From positions 1 to 30,143 of the forward strand of contig JAVBQF010000015.1 in the NCBI GenBank assembly GCA_031549195.1: 30,143 bases of DNA, read 5' to 3'. Made by a program: the position numbers and the translations under genes. Shown one piece after another: positions 16,771-24,063 of this stretch. The first letter of the stretch is position 1. Each line of letters opens with the position of its first letter. The DNA is from JAVBQF01 sp031549195. Lineage in GTDB: Bacteria; Bacillota_I; Bacilli_A; RF39; UBA660. Below the pieces are notes generated by a model. The model did not search any database. It was not told the DNA's origin and worked only from the letters and a program-made list of their open reading frames with translations.

Positions 16771-18246
16771 ATGAATGAAGGAAGTAAAGTTAATGATACT
16801 AATACTAGTGTTATTACAAAAATATTGAGATTTCCGTCTGAGGTTTTCAAAGCAGCTGGAAGAGGAATTGGTTATGCTTTTGGAGTATTCAATAAAAACC
16901 CAGAAGTTTTTGAACTTGATAAATTGACTGGTGAAGATTTATCGAATGAGCTTGCTAAGGTTCAGGAACAAAGTGCAGACTTTCAAAAGAGAAGTGACAT
17001 AGAGGAAAAAGAAAGAATTAAGAATATAACCTCTAAGAAGCTCACTTCATATAAATATACTGTTAAAGATTCGAGTGGAAGATTAGTTAAAAATACATTT
17101 GAGGCACCTACAGCTAATGATGTTAGAGTATTCTTACAAAATGAAGGATATGAAATTGTTGAGATAAAAGAACGTAGTAAGTATGATATTGATGTAAGTA
17201 TTGGTGGATATAAGATGAAGGCAGGAACACTTTCTTTTTTACTTACTCAGTTAGCAACCTATATAAAAGCTGGTATTCCACTTATAAACTCTGTTAGAAT
17301 ACTTGCAAAGCAATCAGAAAATGAACAACAAAGAAAACTTCTTAATAAAGTTGTTTATGAACTTGTTATCGGTGAAAAATTTTCTATAGCTTTAGAAAAA
17401 CAAGGAAAGTCTTTTCCTAAGTTTTTAATAAATATGATTAAAACAGCAGAAATGACTGGTGATCTTGCTGGTACCCTTGATGAAATGGCGACATACTATA
17501 CTGAAACAGAAAAGGCAAGGAAGCAAATGATTTCAGCCCTTGTTTATCCAGCAGTTATCTTCACGTTTGCTGTTGGTGCAGTTGGATTCATAATTGTATT
17601 TGTTGTACCACAATTTATAGAAATGTTTGCATCTAATAATGCAGAACTTCCAGGTATAACTAAATTTATTATTGCTGCAAGTGACTTTTTAGGAGCCTAT
17701 TGGTGGGCAGTAATATTATCGATAATCGTAATTGCGGCTATATATTACTGGACCTATAAAAATGTTAAAGAGTTTCGTAAAACCATGCAGACCTTTTTCA
17801 TGAAGTTGCCTGTTATTGGTAAAGTTATTATATATAGTGAGGTTATGACATTAACGAGAACGTTCTCTTCATTATTGAATCATAGTGTATTTATTACTGA
17901 CAGTATGGAAATATTATCTAAGATATCAAATAATGAGGTGTATAAAGAAATAATTAATCGAACACTTATAGGGTTGAGTAAGGGTGCTAAGATAAGTGAA
18001 ACATTTAGAGGAGAATGGGCTTTCCCGGTAGTTGCATATGAAATGTTAGTTACTGGTGAGTCAACTGGTCAGCTTGCATTAATGATGGAAAAAGTTGCAG
18101 ACCATTATCAGAACTTACATACAAATGCAGTTACTACAATTAAAAGTTTAATTGAGCCAATGGTTATTGTATTTCTTGCAGTTGCAGTAGGATTTATCAT
18201 AATGTCAATTATATTACCAATGTTTGATTTGTATGGACAATTATAA
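16771..18246 (+). CDS. pilC: Type IV pilus / type II secretion inner-membrane platform protein PilC/GspF
   Basis: Polytopic platform protein on which an assembly ATPase acts to build pilin filaments. The 491-residue product has an extra N-terminal region of about 90 residues (basic and helical at first, then charged), then a family start (YKYTVKDSSGRLVKNTFEA) and two T2SSF domains. Domain 1 is about residues 150-275 (LTQLATYIKAGIPLINSVRI, MIKTAEMTGDLAGTLDEMA) and ends in a membrane segment; domain 2 is about 355-485 (TRTFSSLLNHSVFITDSMEI, LVTGESTGQLALMMEKVADH) with a C-terminal membrane segment. The usual family length is about 400. The prepilin peptidase gene follows 11 bases later. No PilB/GspE ATPase, PilT or prepilin gene is in the window, so the rest of the machine must be elsewhere. 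Confidence 0.94.
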   Translation: MNEGSKVNDTNTSVITKILRFPSEVFKAAGRGIGYAFGVFNKNPEVFELDKLTGEDLSNELAKVQEQSADFQKRSDIEEKERIKNITSKKLTSYKYTVKDSSGRLVKNTFEAPTANDVRVFLQNEGYEIVEIKERSKYDIDVSIGGYKMKAGTLSFLLTQLATYIKAGIPLINSVRILAKQSENEQQRKLLNKVVYELVIGEKFSIALEKQGKSFPKFLINMIKTAEMTGDLAGTLDEMATYYTETEKARKQMISALVYPAVIFTFAVGAVGFIIVFVVPQFIEMFASNNAELPGITKFIIAASDFLGAYWWAVILSIIVIAAIYYWTYKNVKEFRKTMQTFFMKLPVIGKVIIYSEVMTLTRTFSSLLNHSVFITDSMEILSKISNNEVYKEIINRTLIGLSKGAKISETFRGEWAFPVVAYEMLVTGESTGQLALMMEKVADHYQNLHTNAVTTIKSLIEPMVIVFLAVAVGFIIMSIILPMFDLYGQL

Positions 18247-18257
18247 TTGGGGGAAAT

Positions 18258-19016
18258 ATGGAAGTATATTACAGCATAATAATATTTATATTTGGATTAT
18301 TATTTGGATCGTTCTATAATGTGGTAGGCTTTAGGTTGCCAAAAAATTTATCTATTATATCACCTGGGTCATTCTGTCCTAAATGTAATCATGAATTAAA
18401 GTGGTATGAATTAATACCAGTTTTTTCATATATATTTTTAGCTGGAAAATGTAAATGTTGCAAAAATAAGATTTCACTTTTCTATCCCTGTACTGAATTA
18501 ATAACTGGAATATTATTTATGTTTTCTTATTTGTTTTTTGGGTTCAGTGGGGAATTCATAATATCTCTTATGATTGTATCTTATCTTATGATAGTGATAG
18601 TAAGTGATATAAATTATTTAATAATTCCAGATGAAGTTACTTTGTTTTTTGTAATAGCTACTACAATTGTAAAATTTGTTGCTTTTGGACTTGGTGATAC
18701 ATTATATTCATTACTATCAGCTTTACTATTATTTATTGCAATGTATTTAATAATGCTTATTGGTAATAAACTTTTCAAGAAGGAGAGTCTTGGTGGTGGA
18801 GATATAAAATTAATGTTTTTTGTAGGCCTTGTAATTGGTCCTATTGAAGGATTATTTTCGCTGTTCTTATCAAGCTTAATAGCATTGCCAATATCACTAC
18901 TGCTATATTGGAAAAATAAAAGTACTATTGTGCCATTCGGGCCATTTATATTAATAGCATTAATCATGATTTACTGGTTCGGTGAAGATATATTTACTTT
19001 AATTGGAATCATGTAA
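18258..19016 (+). CDS. pilD: Prepilin peptidase / N-methyltransferase (A24 family)
   Basis: Membrane aspartyl protease that cuts the leader from prepilins and methylates the new N-terminus. The 252-residue product begins with a membrane segment and GSFYNVVGFRLP, then a cytoplasmic loop with two cysteine pairs (C40/C43 and C65/C68, likely zinc-binding, with an extra C67), then several membrane helices. The catalytic aspartates are D117 in VSDINYLIIPDE and D182 in LGGGDIKLMFF. Both the methyltransferase-type N-terminal domain and the peptidase domain are present. ATG at 18258 follows GGGGGA. Its pairing with pilC shows that a type IV-like filament or a competence pseudopilus is made; with only these two genes I cannot say which. 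Confidence 0.95.
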   Translation: MEVYYSIIIFIFGLLFGSFYNVVGFRLPKNLSIISPGSFCPKCNHELKWYELIPVFSYIFLAGKCKCCKNKISLFYPCTELITGILFMFSYLFFGFSGEFIISLMIVSYLMIVIVSDINYLIIPDEVTLFFVIATTIVKFVAFGLGDTLYSLLSALLLFIAMYLIMLIGNKLFKKESLGGGDIKLMFFVGLVIGPIEGLFSLFLSSLIALPISLLLYWKNKSTIVPFGPFILIALIMIYWFGEDIFTLIGIM

Positions 19017-19077
19017 CAGGATTTAAAGATTTAAGTTTATTTTGAGATACTAAGAGGAGATAAGTTGTACAATATTA

Positions 19078-19105
19078 TTGTCTTCTTTTTTATTTGTGTT
19101 ATAAT
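19078..19105 (+). promoter_or_regulatory. Candidate promoter in front of dnaI
   Basis: TTGTCT and TATAAT are separated by 16 bp, with TG before the -10 (TGTTATAAT). The leader would be about ten bases and starts at the GGGTGG ribosome binding site. These bases can also be read as a hydrophobic N-terminal extension of DnaI from TTG 19065. Confidence 0.5.
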
Positions 19106-19121
19106 TTTTGTGGGTGGTATT

Positions 19122-20021
19122 ATGAGAAATATTAATACTTTAATGGAATTAAGTTATGAAGAAAAGTTAAACTTAAAAAGATCATATATTAAGGCTTTAG
19201 AAAATAGAAAGTTTAGAGAACTAATAAATGCTTTAAGTATTTCTGAAGAAGTTGCAACAAAATATGTTTCTATTTTAGAAGATTGCAGCATTGAATTTGA
19301 AAATTGCAAAAATTGTGAAGGTATTGAAAAGTGTAAAAATAAGATGATTGGGTCTATGTTTAGTCCAATTAAATCTAACAAAGGCTTAGCTTTTTCATAT
19401 ATTAATTGTAGATATGCAAAAGTTGAATCATATAAAAAGAATGTTTCTTTATTTGATATACCTAAAAATATAAGAGATGCTTCAATGAGTGGCATTTATG
19501 TAAATGATAAAAATAGAATAATTATTATTAAGAAGCTTAATGAGTTTATTAAGAATTACGAAAAGCAGGATAAGTCTAAAGGAATTTATTTGTATGGTAG
19601 TTTTGGATGTGGTAAAACATATCTTATTGCAGCTCTATTTAATGAGCTTGCAAAAAATAATACTAAAAGTATAATTGTTCATGTTCCAGAACTATTACGT
19701 AGTATAAAAGAATCGTTTGATAGTGATTATAAAGAAAGATTTGATGCAGTTAGAAGAGTGCCATTACTTTTACTTGATGATATAGGCGCTGAATACTTAA
19801 CCGCTTGGGCAAGAGATGAAGTGTTAGAACCAATTCTTCAATATCGAATGGATGAAGGTTTACCAACCTTCTTCACATCAAACTTTAGTATAGAAGAGCT
19901 AGAAAAACATTTGTCAGTATCTAATACAGGTATTGATAAATTAAAAGCAAAAAGGATAATTGAAAGAATTAAGCAGTTATCAGAATCAGTGGAATTAGTT
20001 AGTAAAAACTTAAGAAGTTAG
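19122..20021 (+). CDS. dnaI: Primosomal helicase loader DnaI
   Basis: AAA+ protein that loads the replicative helicase on DNA. From ATG 19122 the product has 299 residues (311 in B. subtilis). The N-terminal helicase-binding domain has cysteines C62, C65, C71 and C96, spaced as in the zinc site known from B. subtilis DnaI. The ATPase domain has Walker A GSFGCGKT (about 159-166), Walker B LLLLDD (215-220) and sensor FFTSNFS. GGTGG lies just before the ATG. An alternative TTG at 19065 has a stronger GGAG site and would add 19 mostly hydrophobic residues, so the start is not fully certain. As in B. subtilis, dnaI lies upstream of thrS; dnaB/dnaD-type genes are not in the window. Confidence 0.92.
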   Translation: MRNINTLMELSYEEKLNLKRSYIKALENRKFRELINALSISEEVATKYVSILEDCSIEFENCKNCEGIEKCKNKMIGSMFSPIKSNKGLAFSYINCRYAKVESYKKNVSLFDIPKNIRDASMSGIYVNDKNRIIIIKKLNEFIKNYEKQDKSKGIYLYGSFGCGKTYLIAALFNELAKNNTKSIIVHVPELLRSIKESFDSDYKERFDAVRRVPLLLLDDIGAEYLTAWARDEVLEPILQYRMDEGLPTFFTSNFSIEELEKHLSVSNTGIDKLKAKRIIERIKQLSESVELVSKNLRS

Positions 20022-20039
20022 TATAGGAGGATCAGTTTT

Positions 20040-20777
20040 ATGAAATACTTAAGAGGAATTGTTGGTGGACTACTACTTGGACTACTTGCAGCAATACCAT
20101 GGATGTTATTATATGTTTATGGAAGGTTTATTATTGCTTATTTAGCGCTTCCAATAGCATTTGCATTTGATTATGGATATAAGTTATTTAAAGGAAAAGT
20201 AGATAAGAAGTTGCCTACCTTCATTTGGATAGCATCTATTGTTATTATGTTAGCAGTTAATTTGTTCTTTATACCATTATTGGAGCTTAATTACTATGAT
20301 TACAAAATTAACTATTATAATTTAGTATATATATATGAAAATGGATATTTAAGTTCAATTACCCTTGATTTAATAATATCAATAGTATTTACTGTGATAG
20401 GTATAAGTGGCGTTGTAAATAAATCAAAGGGTGAAGTAGGATTGCCTACAAGAGGAAGTTATAATCAAATACAAGAGAAGATGTTACTTAATAAACAAAA
20501 GATTAAAGTAATATTCGAAGGAATGGACGCAACTAGCAAGTATAATGCAGTTAGTAAAGATCAATTAAGCGAAATATTTGAAGATAAAGAATTGAAAGCT
20601 ACATTTAATAATTTAAGATTACAAACTATTATAAAGAAAAAAGGTAATAAGTATTATTACTCAATTAAAGCTGATGAAAATGCTCTATATAGATTTTTAA
20701 TACTATATGGGAAGATAATGCTTTGGATATTTGCATTTTTCATTGTTATGTTTATATTGATTGGTTTACTAGCGTAA
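20040..20777 (+). CDS. Unknown membrane protein between dnaI and the thr T-box operon
   Basis: I do not recognise this 245-residue protein. It starts with ATG after GGAGG, 18 bases downstream of dnaI, and is probably cotranscribed with it. It has a glycine- and leucine-rich first membrane helix (about residues 5-25), further helices around 28-45, 60-82 and 103-126, a cytoplasmic-like charged region (about 127-220, containing a DATSKYNAVSKDQLSEIF segment) and a last helix (about 223-244). No catalytic motif is seen. In B. subtilis the corresponding position holds ytxC, which this does not obviously resemble. The role is unknown. Confidence 0.85.
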   Translation: MKYLRGIVGGLLLGLLAAIPWMLLYVYGRFIIAYLALPIAFAFDYGYKLFKGKVDKKLPTFIWIASIVIMLAVNLFFIPLLELNYYDYKINYYNLVYIYENGYLSSITLDLIISIVFTVIGISGVVNKSKGEVGLPTRGSYNQIQEKMLLNKQKIKVIFEGMDATSKYNAVSKDQLSEIFEDKELKATFNNLRLQTIIKKKGNKYYYSIKADENALYRFLILYGKIMLWIFAFFIVMFILIGLLA

Positions 20778-20781
20778 AATA

Positions 20782-20809
20782 TTGACAGCTTTAAGTATTG
20801 TGATATAAT
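20782..20809 (+). promoter_or_regulatory. Strong promoter of the threonine T-box operon
   Basis: Consensus TTGACA and TATAAT with a 16-bp spacer, plus TG before the -10 (TGATATAAT). Initiation would be near 20816, at the 5' end of the T-box leader. Confidence 0.9.
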
Positions 20810-20815
20810 TATTTT

Positions 20816-21020
20816 AGTAAATGCAGAGAATAGGACAATATTGTTTAAATAGTTATGCAAGAGAGTTATCATTTGGTGAAAGATAATATAGCATTTAAAT
20901 AGTTACTACCTAGGAGCAGAGCCTTAATGGGATCTCCGGCGAGAGTCGTTATGAAATTAAGTTAAACCAAGGATGGTACCGTGTTATGCACTCCTGCTAT
21001 TATTTAGCAGGAGTTTTTAT
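20816..21020 (+). promoter_or_regulatory. T-box riboswitch sensing tRNA-Thr
   Basis: Leader RNA that binds uncharged tRNA and then lets transcription pass a terminator. Stem I has AGAGAG (20860-20865) and GGTGAAAG (20875-20882), whose hairpin is closed by TTATC/GATAA. The specifier is ACT (20905-20907), a threonine codon, in the usual place before ACC and GGAGC. The T-box core is AAGGATGGTACCGTG (20969-20983), followed by the terminator. The specifier agrees with thrS in the operon. A long reading frame from 20973 that starts inside the core is not a real gene start. Confidence 0.95.
20990..21020 (+). terminator. Regulated terminator of the T-box
   Basis: ACTCCTGCTA/TAGCAGGAGT makes a 10-bp stem with loop TTATT, followed by TTTTAT. 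It lies seven bases after the T-box core. Confidence 0.9.
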
Positions 21021-21035
21021 TTGGAGGTGGTTATT

Positions 21036-21740
21036 ATTAAAACAATTGGACTGATAGGTGGAATGAGTTATGAGAGCACAATTCCTTACTATAAAATAGT
21101 TAATGATGTAGTTAATAAAGAGCTTGGTGGATTACATTCAGCTAAATGTGTACTTTATAGTGTAGATTTTGAAGAAATTGAAAAGTGTCAGTCAAGTGGT
21201 GATTGGCAGATGAGTGCAGATATATTAATAGATGCTGCAAAATCACTTGAAAGGGCAGGAGCAGACTTTATTGTAATTTGTACTAATACAATGCACAAAG
21301 TGACAAATGAAATAGAAGAAAAAATAGAAATACCATTATTGCATATAACAACTCCAACGATAGCAGAACTAAATAAGAAAAATATCAAAACTGTAGGATT
21401 GCTTGGTACTAAATATACAATGGAGCAAGATTTTTATAAGTCGAAATTAATCGATGCAGGAATAGATGTTATTATTCCGAATAAAGAAGATATAGATATT
21501 ATAAATTCAACTATTTATCGTGAATTATGTTTAGGCATTGTTAAAAACAACTCTAAAAATGAGTTTTTACGAATTATAGAAGATCTTTATAGACAAGGTG
21601 CTGAAGGCATAATACTTGGTTGTACGGAAATAGGCCTGTTAATTAAAAGTGAGGATACAGATGTTTCGTTATTCGATACAACTATTATACATGCTGAAAG
21701 TGCAGCATTATGTTCAATAGAGGATGAAAGAAGAGGATAA
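21036..21740 (+). CDS. Aspartate/glutamate-type amino-acid racemase (YgeA-like), probable ATT start
   Basis: Cofactor-independent two-cysteine racemase of the Asp/Glu racemase superfamily. From the ATT at 21036 the product has 234 residues, with KTIGLIGGMSYESTIPYY at the N-terminus, C82 in CTNTMHK and C196 in LGCTEIGLL as the two catalytic cysteines, and TKYTMEQDFYKSKL between them. No ATG or TTG precedes the conserved start. GGAGG (21023-21027) lies eight bases before this ATT, where homologues have their initial Met-Lys-Thr-Ile-Gly; an in-frame GTG at 21027 overlaps the ribosome binding site itself. The gene is the first of the threonine T-box operon, so it is expressed when tRNA-Thr is uncharged. 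The substrate is unknown; YgeA homologues act on several amino acids. Confidence 0.9.
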   Translation: MKTIGLIGGMSYESTIPYYKIVNDVVNKELGGLHSAKCVLYSVDFEEIEKCQSSGDWQMSADILIDAAKSLERAGADFIVICTNTMHKVTNEIEEKIEIPLLHITTPTIAELNKKNIKTVGLLGTKYTMEQDFYKSKLIDAGIDVIIPNKEDIDIINSTIYRELCLGIVKNNSKNEFLRIIEDLYRQGAEGIILGCTEIGLLIKSEDTDVSLFDTTIIHAESAALCSIEDERRG

Positions 21741-21742
21741 TT

Positions 21743-23500
21743 ATGAAAAATATTAAAGAAGATGAAAAATTAAGTATAATGAATCATAGTTGTGCACATT
21801 TACTTGCACAAGCTGTGAAACATTTATATCCACATGCATTATTTTGGGTTGGTCCTGTAATAGAAGAAGGATTTTACTATGATATTGATTTAGGTGAAGA
21901 TGTAATAAAAGAAGATGATCTGGTAAAGATAGAACAAGAAATGAAAAAGATTTCTAAAGATGGTAAAAGAATAGTAAGAGAAGAGTTGACAAAAGTGGAA
22001 GCTTTGGAAAAGTTTAAGAGTGATCCATATAAGCTCGATTTAATCAATAATATGGAAGAAGGAACATTAATTACTTGTTATACTCAAGGAGATTTTACTG
22101 ATCTTTGTCGTGGACCGCATATAGAAACTGTCAAGGATCTTAGAAATTTTAAGCTATTAAAAGTAAGTGGAGCTTATTTTAAGGGCGACTCTAAAAACAA
22201 AGTGTTACAAAGGGTATATGGGATATGTTTTGACAACGACACTGAGCTTAATTCTCATTTAGAATGGCTAGAAGATTGTAAGGGAAGAGATCACAGAAAA
22301 TTAGGTAAGGAATTGGGGATATTTATGTCTCATGAACTAGTAGGACTTGGTCTTCCTTTGTGGCTTCCTAATGGTGCGAAAGTATTTGATTTATTACAGG
22401 CTTATATTCGTGAAAAGGAAGAATCTTTAGGATATTTGCATGTACATACACCTTGTATGGCAACAAGTGAGTTGTATAAAGTATCGGGGCACTGGGATCA
22501 TTATAAGGATGATATGTTTCCTTTAATGGAACGTGATGGTGAAGAGTTTGTTTTAAGACCAATGAATTGCCCTCATCATATGCTTATTTATAAAAATGAA
22601 CTACATTCATATCGCAATTTACCAATAAGAATTGGTGAACTTGCTCATGATTATAGATTTGAAGCAAGTGGAGCAGTTTGTGGTATTGAAAGGGTACGTA
22701 CGTTTTGCCAAAACGATGCTCATTTATATGTAAGACCAGATCAAATTGGAGAAGAGTTCGCAGCTGTAGTAGCACTAATTCAAGATGTATATAATGACTT
22801 TGGTATGGAAGCTGAATATTACCGTTTATCATTAAGAGATCCAAGTGATAAGGAAAAATATTTTGATGATGATGAAATGTGGAATAAGGCAGAAAATACT
22901 TTAAGGGCAGTTTTGGATACTCTTGGCATTAAGTATGTCGAAGCAATTGGAGAAGCTGCATTTTACGGACCAAAATTAGATGTACAGATTAAGAGTGCTA
23001 TTGGTCATGAATTAACTCTTTCAACTTGTCAGCTTGACTTTTTAGCACCAGAACGTTTTGACTTAACATATGTAGATGAATCAGGTGAAAAGAAACGTCC
23101 AGTGGTATTACATAGAGCAATACTCGGCTCAATAGATAGATTTATAGCCTATTTACTTGAAAAAACAAAAGGAGCATTACCAGTTTGGTTAGCGCCAACT
23201 CAAGTTAATATAATTCCGGTAAATATTGAGTATCATAGAGAATATGCTAAAGAAATATATGAATTATTAAGGAATAATCATATAAGAGTCGAACTTGATG
23301 ATAGAAATGAGAAACTTGGGTATCGTATGAGAGAATCACAAACAAGAAAGATACCTTATACTTTGATACTTGGTGATAGGGAAAGAGATAACGGTGAAGT
23401 TAGCTATAGACTTCATGGAAAAGAAGAAACTATTACTTTAGGTATTGATGAGTTTATAAAATATATTGATATTGAAATAAAAGCAAAAAAAAATAATTGA
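21743..23500 (+). CDS. thrS: Threonyl-tRNA synthetase without the TGS domain
   Basis: Charges tRNA-Thr. The 585-residue product begins directly with the editing domain: H15 and H19 of HSCAH and C122 and H126 of LCRGPH are the expected residues for clearing Ser-tRNA-Thr. The class II core follows with GLPLWLPNGA, the zinc cysteine in RPMNCPHH, motif 2 YRFEASGAVCGIERVR, FCQNDAHLY and motif 3 HRAILGSIDRFIAYLLE, then the anticodon-binding domain (WLAPTQVNIIPV onward). The N-terminal TGS domain (about 60 residues) is missing and has no room, because the racemase stop lies two bases upstream of ATG 21743. Control is by the T-box. The stop is TGA, the only one in the window, followed by an in-frame TAG. 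Confidence 0.97.
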   Translation: MKNIKEDEKLSIMNHSCAHLLAQAVKHLYPHALFWVGPVIEEGFYYDIDLGEDVIKEDDLVKIEQEMKKISKDGKRIVREELTKVEALEKFKSDPYKLDLINNMEEGTLITCYTQGDFTDLCRGPHIETVKDLRNFKLLKVSGAYFKGDSKNKVLQRVYGICFDNDTELNSHLEWLEDCKGRDHRKLGKELGIFMSHELVGLGLPLWLPNGAKVFDLLQAYIREKEESLGYLHVHTPCMATSELYKVSGHWDHYKDDMFPLMERDGEEFVLRPMNCPHHMLIYKNELHSYRNLPIRIGELAHDYRFEASGAVCGIERVRTFCQNDAHLYVRPDQIGEEFAAVVALIQDVYNDFGMEAEYYRLSLRDPSDKEKYFDDDEMWNKAENTLRAVLDTLGIKYVEAIGEAAFYGPKLDVQIKSAIGHELTLSTCQLDFLAPERFDLTYVDESGEKKRPVVLHRAILGSIDRFIAYLLEKTKGALPVWLAPTQVNIIPVNIEYHREYAKEIYELLRNNHIRVELDDRNEKLGYRMRESQTRKIPYTLILGDRERDNGEVSYRLHGKEETITLGIDEFIKYIDIEIKAKKNN

Positions 23501-23501
23501 T

Positions 23502-23527
23502 AGGGTGTCTAATTGACACTCTTTTTT
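23502..23527 (+). terminator. Intrinsic terminator after thrS
   Basis: AGGGTGTC/GACACTCT makes an 8-bp stem with one G-T pair and loop TAATT, and runs into TTTTTT. Confidence 0.85.
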
Positions 23528-23547
23528 ATTTTGTTTGAAAAAAAGTA

Positions 23548-23576
23548 TTTACAAACATGCAATTTAATAGTATTAT
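23548..23576 (+). promoter_or_regulatory. Promoter of the mraZ (dcw) operon
   Basis: TTTACA and TATTAT are separated by 17 bp. Initiation would be near 23583, inside the row of MraZ boxes. Confidence 0.7.
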
Positions 23577-23610
23577 TTGGTTAGCAGTGGTTGATAGTGG
23601 TAGAAAGTGG
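23576..23610 (+). promoter_or_regulatory. MraZ operator: AGTGG direct repeats with 10-bp period
   Basis: AGTGG occurs at 23586, 23596 and 23606, exactly ten bases apart, with a weaker TTTGG at 23576. MraZ is known to bind rows of short G-rich direct repeats with this period in front of its own gene; AGTGG fits the AAAGTG-type box described for Mollicutes better than the TGGG type of E. coli. Placement over the start of transcription suits autorepression. Confidence 0.75.
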
Positions 23611-23619
23611 GGGATTTCT

Positions 23620-24063
23620 ATGTTGATGGGTGAGTTTCATCACAGCATTGATGACAAGGGAAGATTAATACTTCCATCAAAGTTTAGAAACGATTTAGGT
23701 GAAGAGTTTATAATAACTCGAGGCCTTGAAGAATGCTTATTTGTCTATCCCAAAGGGGAATGGGACAAAATCATCACACAACTAAACAAACTTCCATTTA
23801 CCAAGAAAGACGCTCGTAGTTTTATGAGATTCTTCCTATCAGGCGCTACTGCAGTAGAATTTGACAAGCAAGGTCGAATTAATATTACCTCTCCATTGAT
23901 TTCCTACGCCGATTTAAAAAAAGAATGCGTGATTATCGGCGTGGGGGATCGACTAGAAATTTGGTCACAGGATAGATGGGACAATTTCTATGAATCAAAT
24001 AAGGATGATTTGTCAAAAATTGCTGAAGGTCTATTTGAGACAAATTGGACTGATGGTGATTAA
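23620..24063 (+). CDS. mraZ: Transcriptional regulator MraZ
   Basis: DNA-binding regulator of the division and cell-wall cluster, made of two AbrB-like SpoVT half-domains that form a ring. The 147-residue product (family about 143) starts MLMGEFHHSIDDKGRLILP, with the first half-motif DDKGRLILPSKFR and the second FDKQGRINITSPL. ATG 23620 has GGGGGA five bases upstream; longer in-frame starts (from 23557) would run through the operator repeats and promoter. The stop codon abuts the rsmH ATG with no gap. Direct repeats before the gene are its likely binding sites. Confidence 0.96.
   Translation: MLMGEFHHSIDDKGRLILPSKFRNDLGEEFIITRGLEECLFVYPKGEWDKIITQLNKLPFTKKDARSFMRFFLSGATAVEFDKQGRINITSPLISYADLKKECVIIGVGDRLEIWSQDRWDNFYESNKDDLSKIAEGLFETNWTDGD

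Noticed and set aside
20973..21035. N-terminal extension of the racemase from the ATG in the T-box core
   Set aside because: It would start inside the T-box and read through the terminator hairpin; homologues begin at the residue encoded at 21036.
22368..22844. Two minus-strand frames inside thrS
   Set aside because: No ribosome binding sites; fully covered by a conserved gene on the other strand.
23498..23503. TGA as Trp in thrS, with TAG as the true stop
   Set aside because: All other Trp codons seen are TGG and no gene has an internal TGA, so TGA is read as stop here; the consequence would be only one extra residue.
23557..23619. Longer MraZ start
   Set aside because: The extra 21 codons overlap the promoter -10 and the direct repeats; the ribosome binding site fits ATG 23620.
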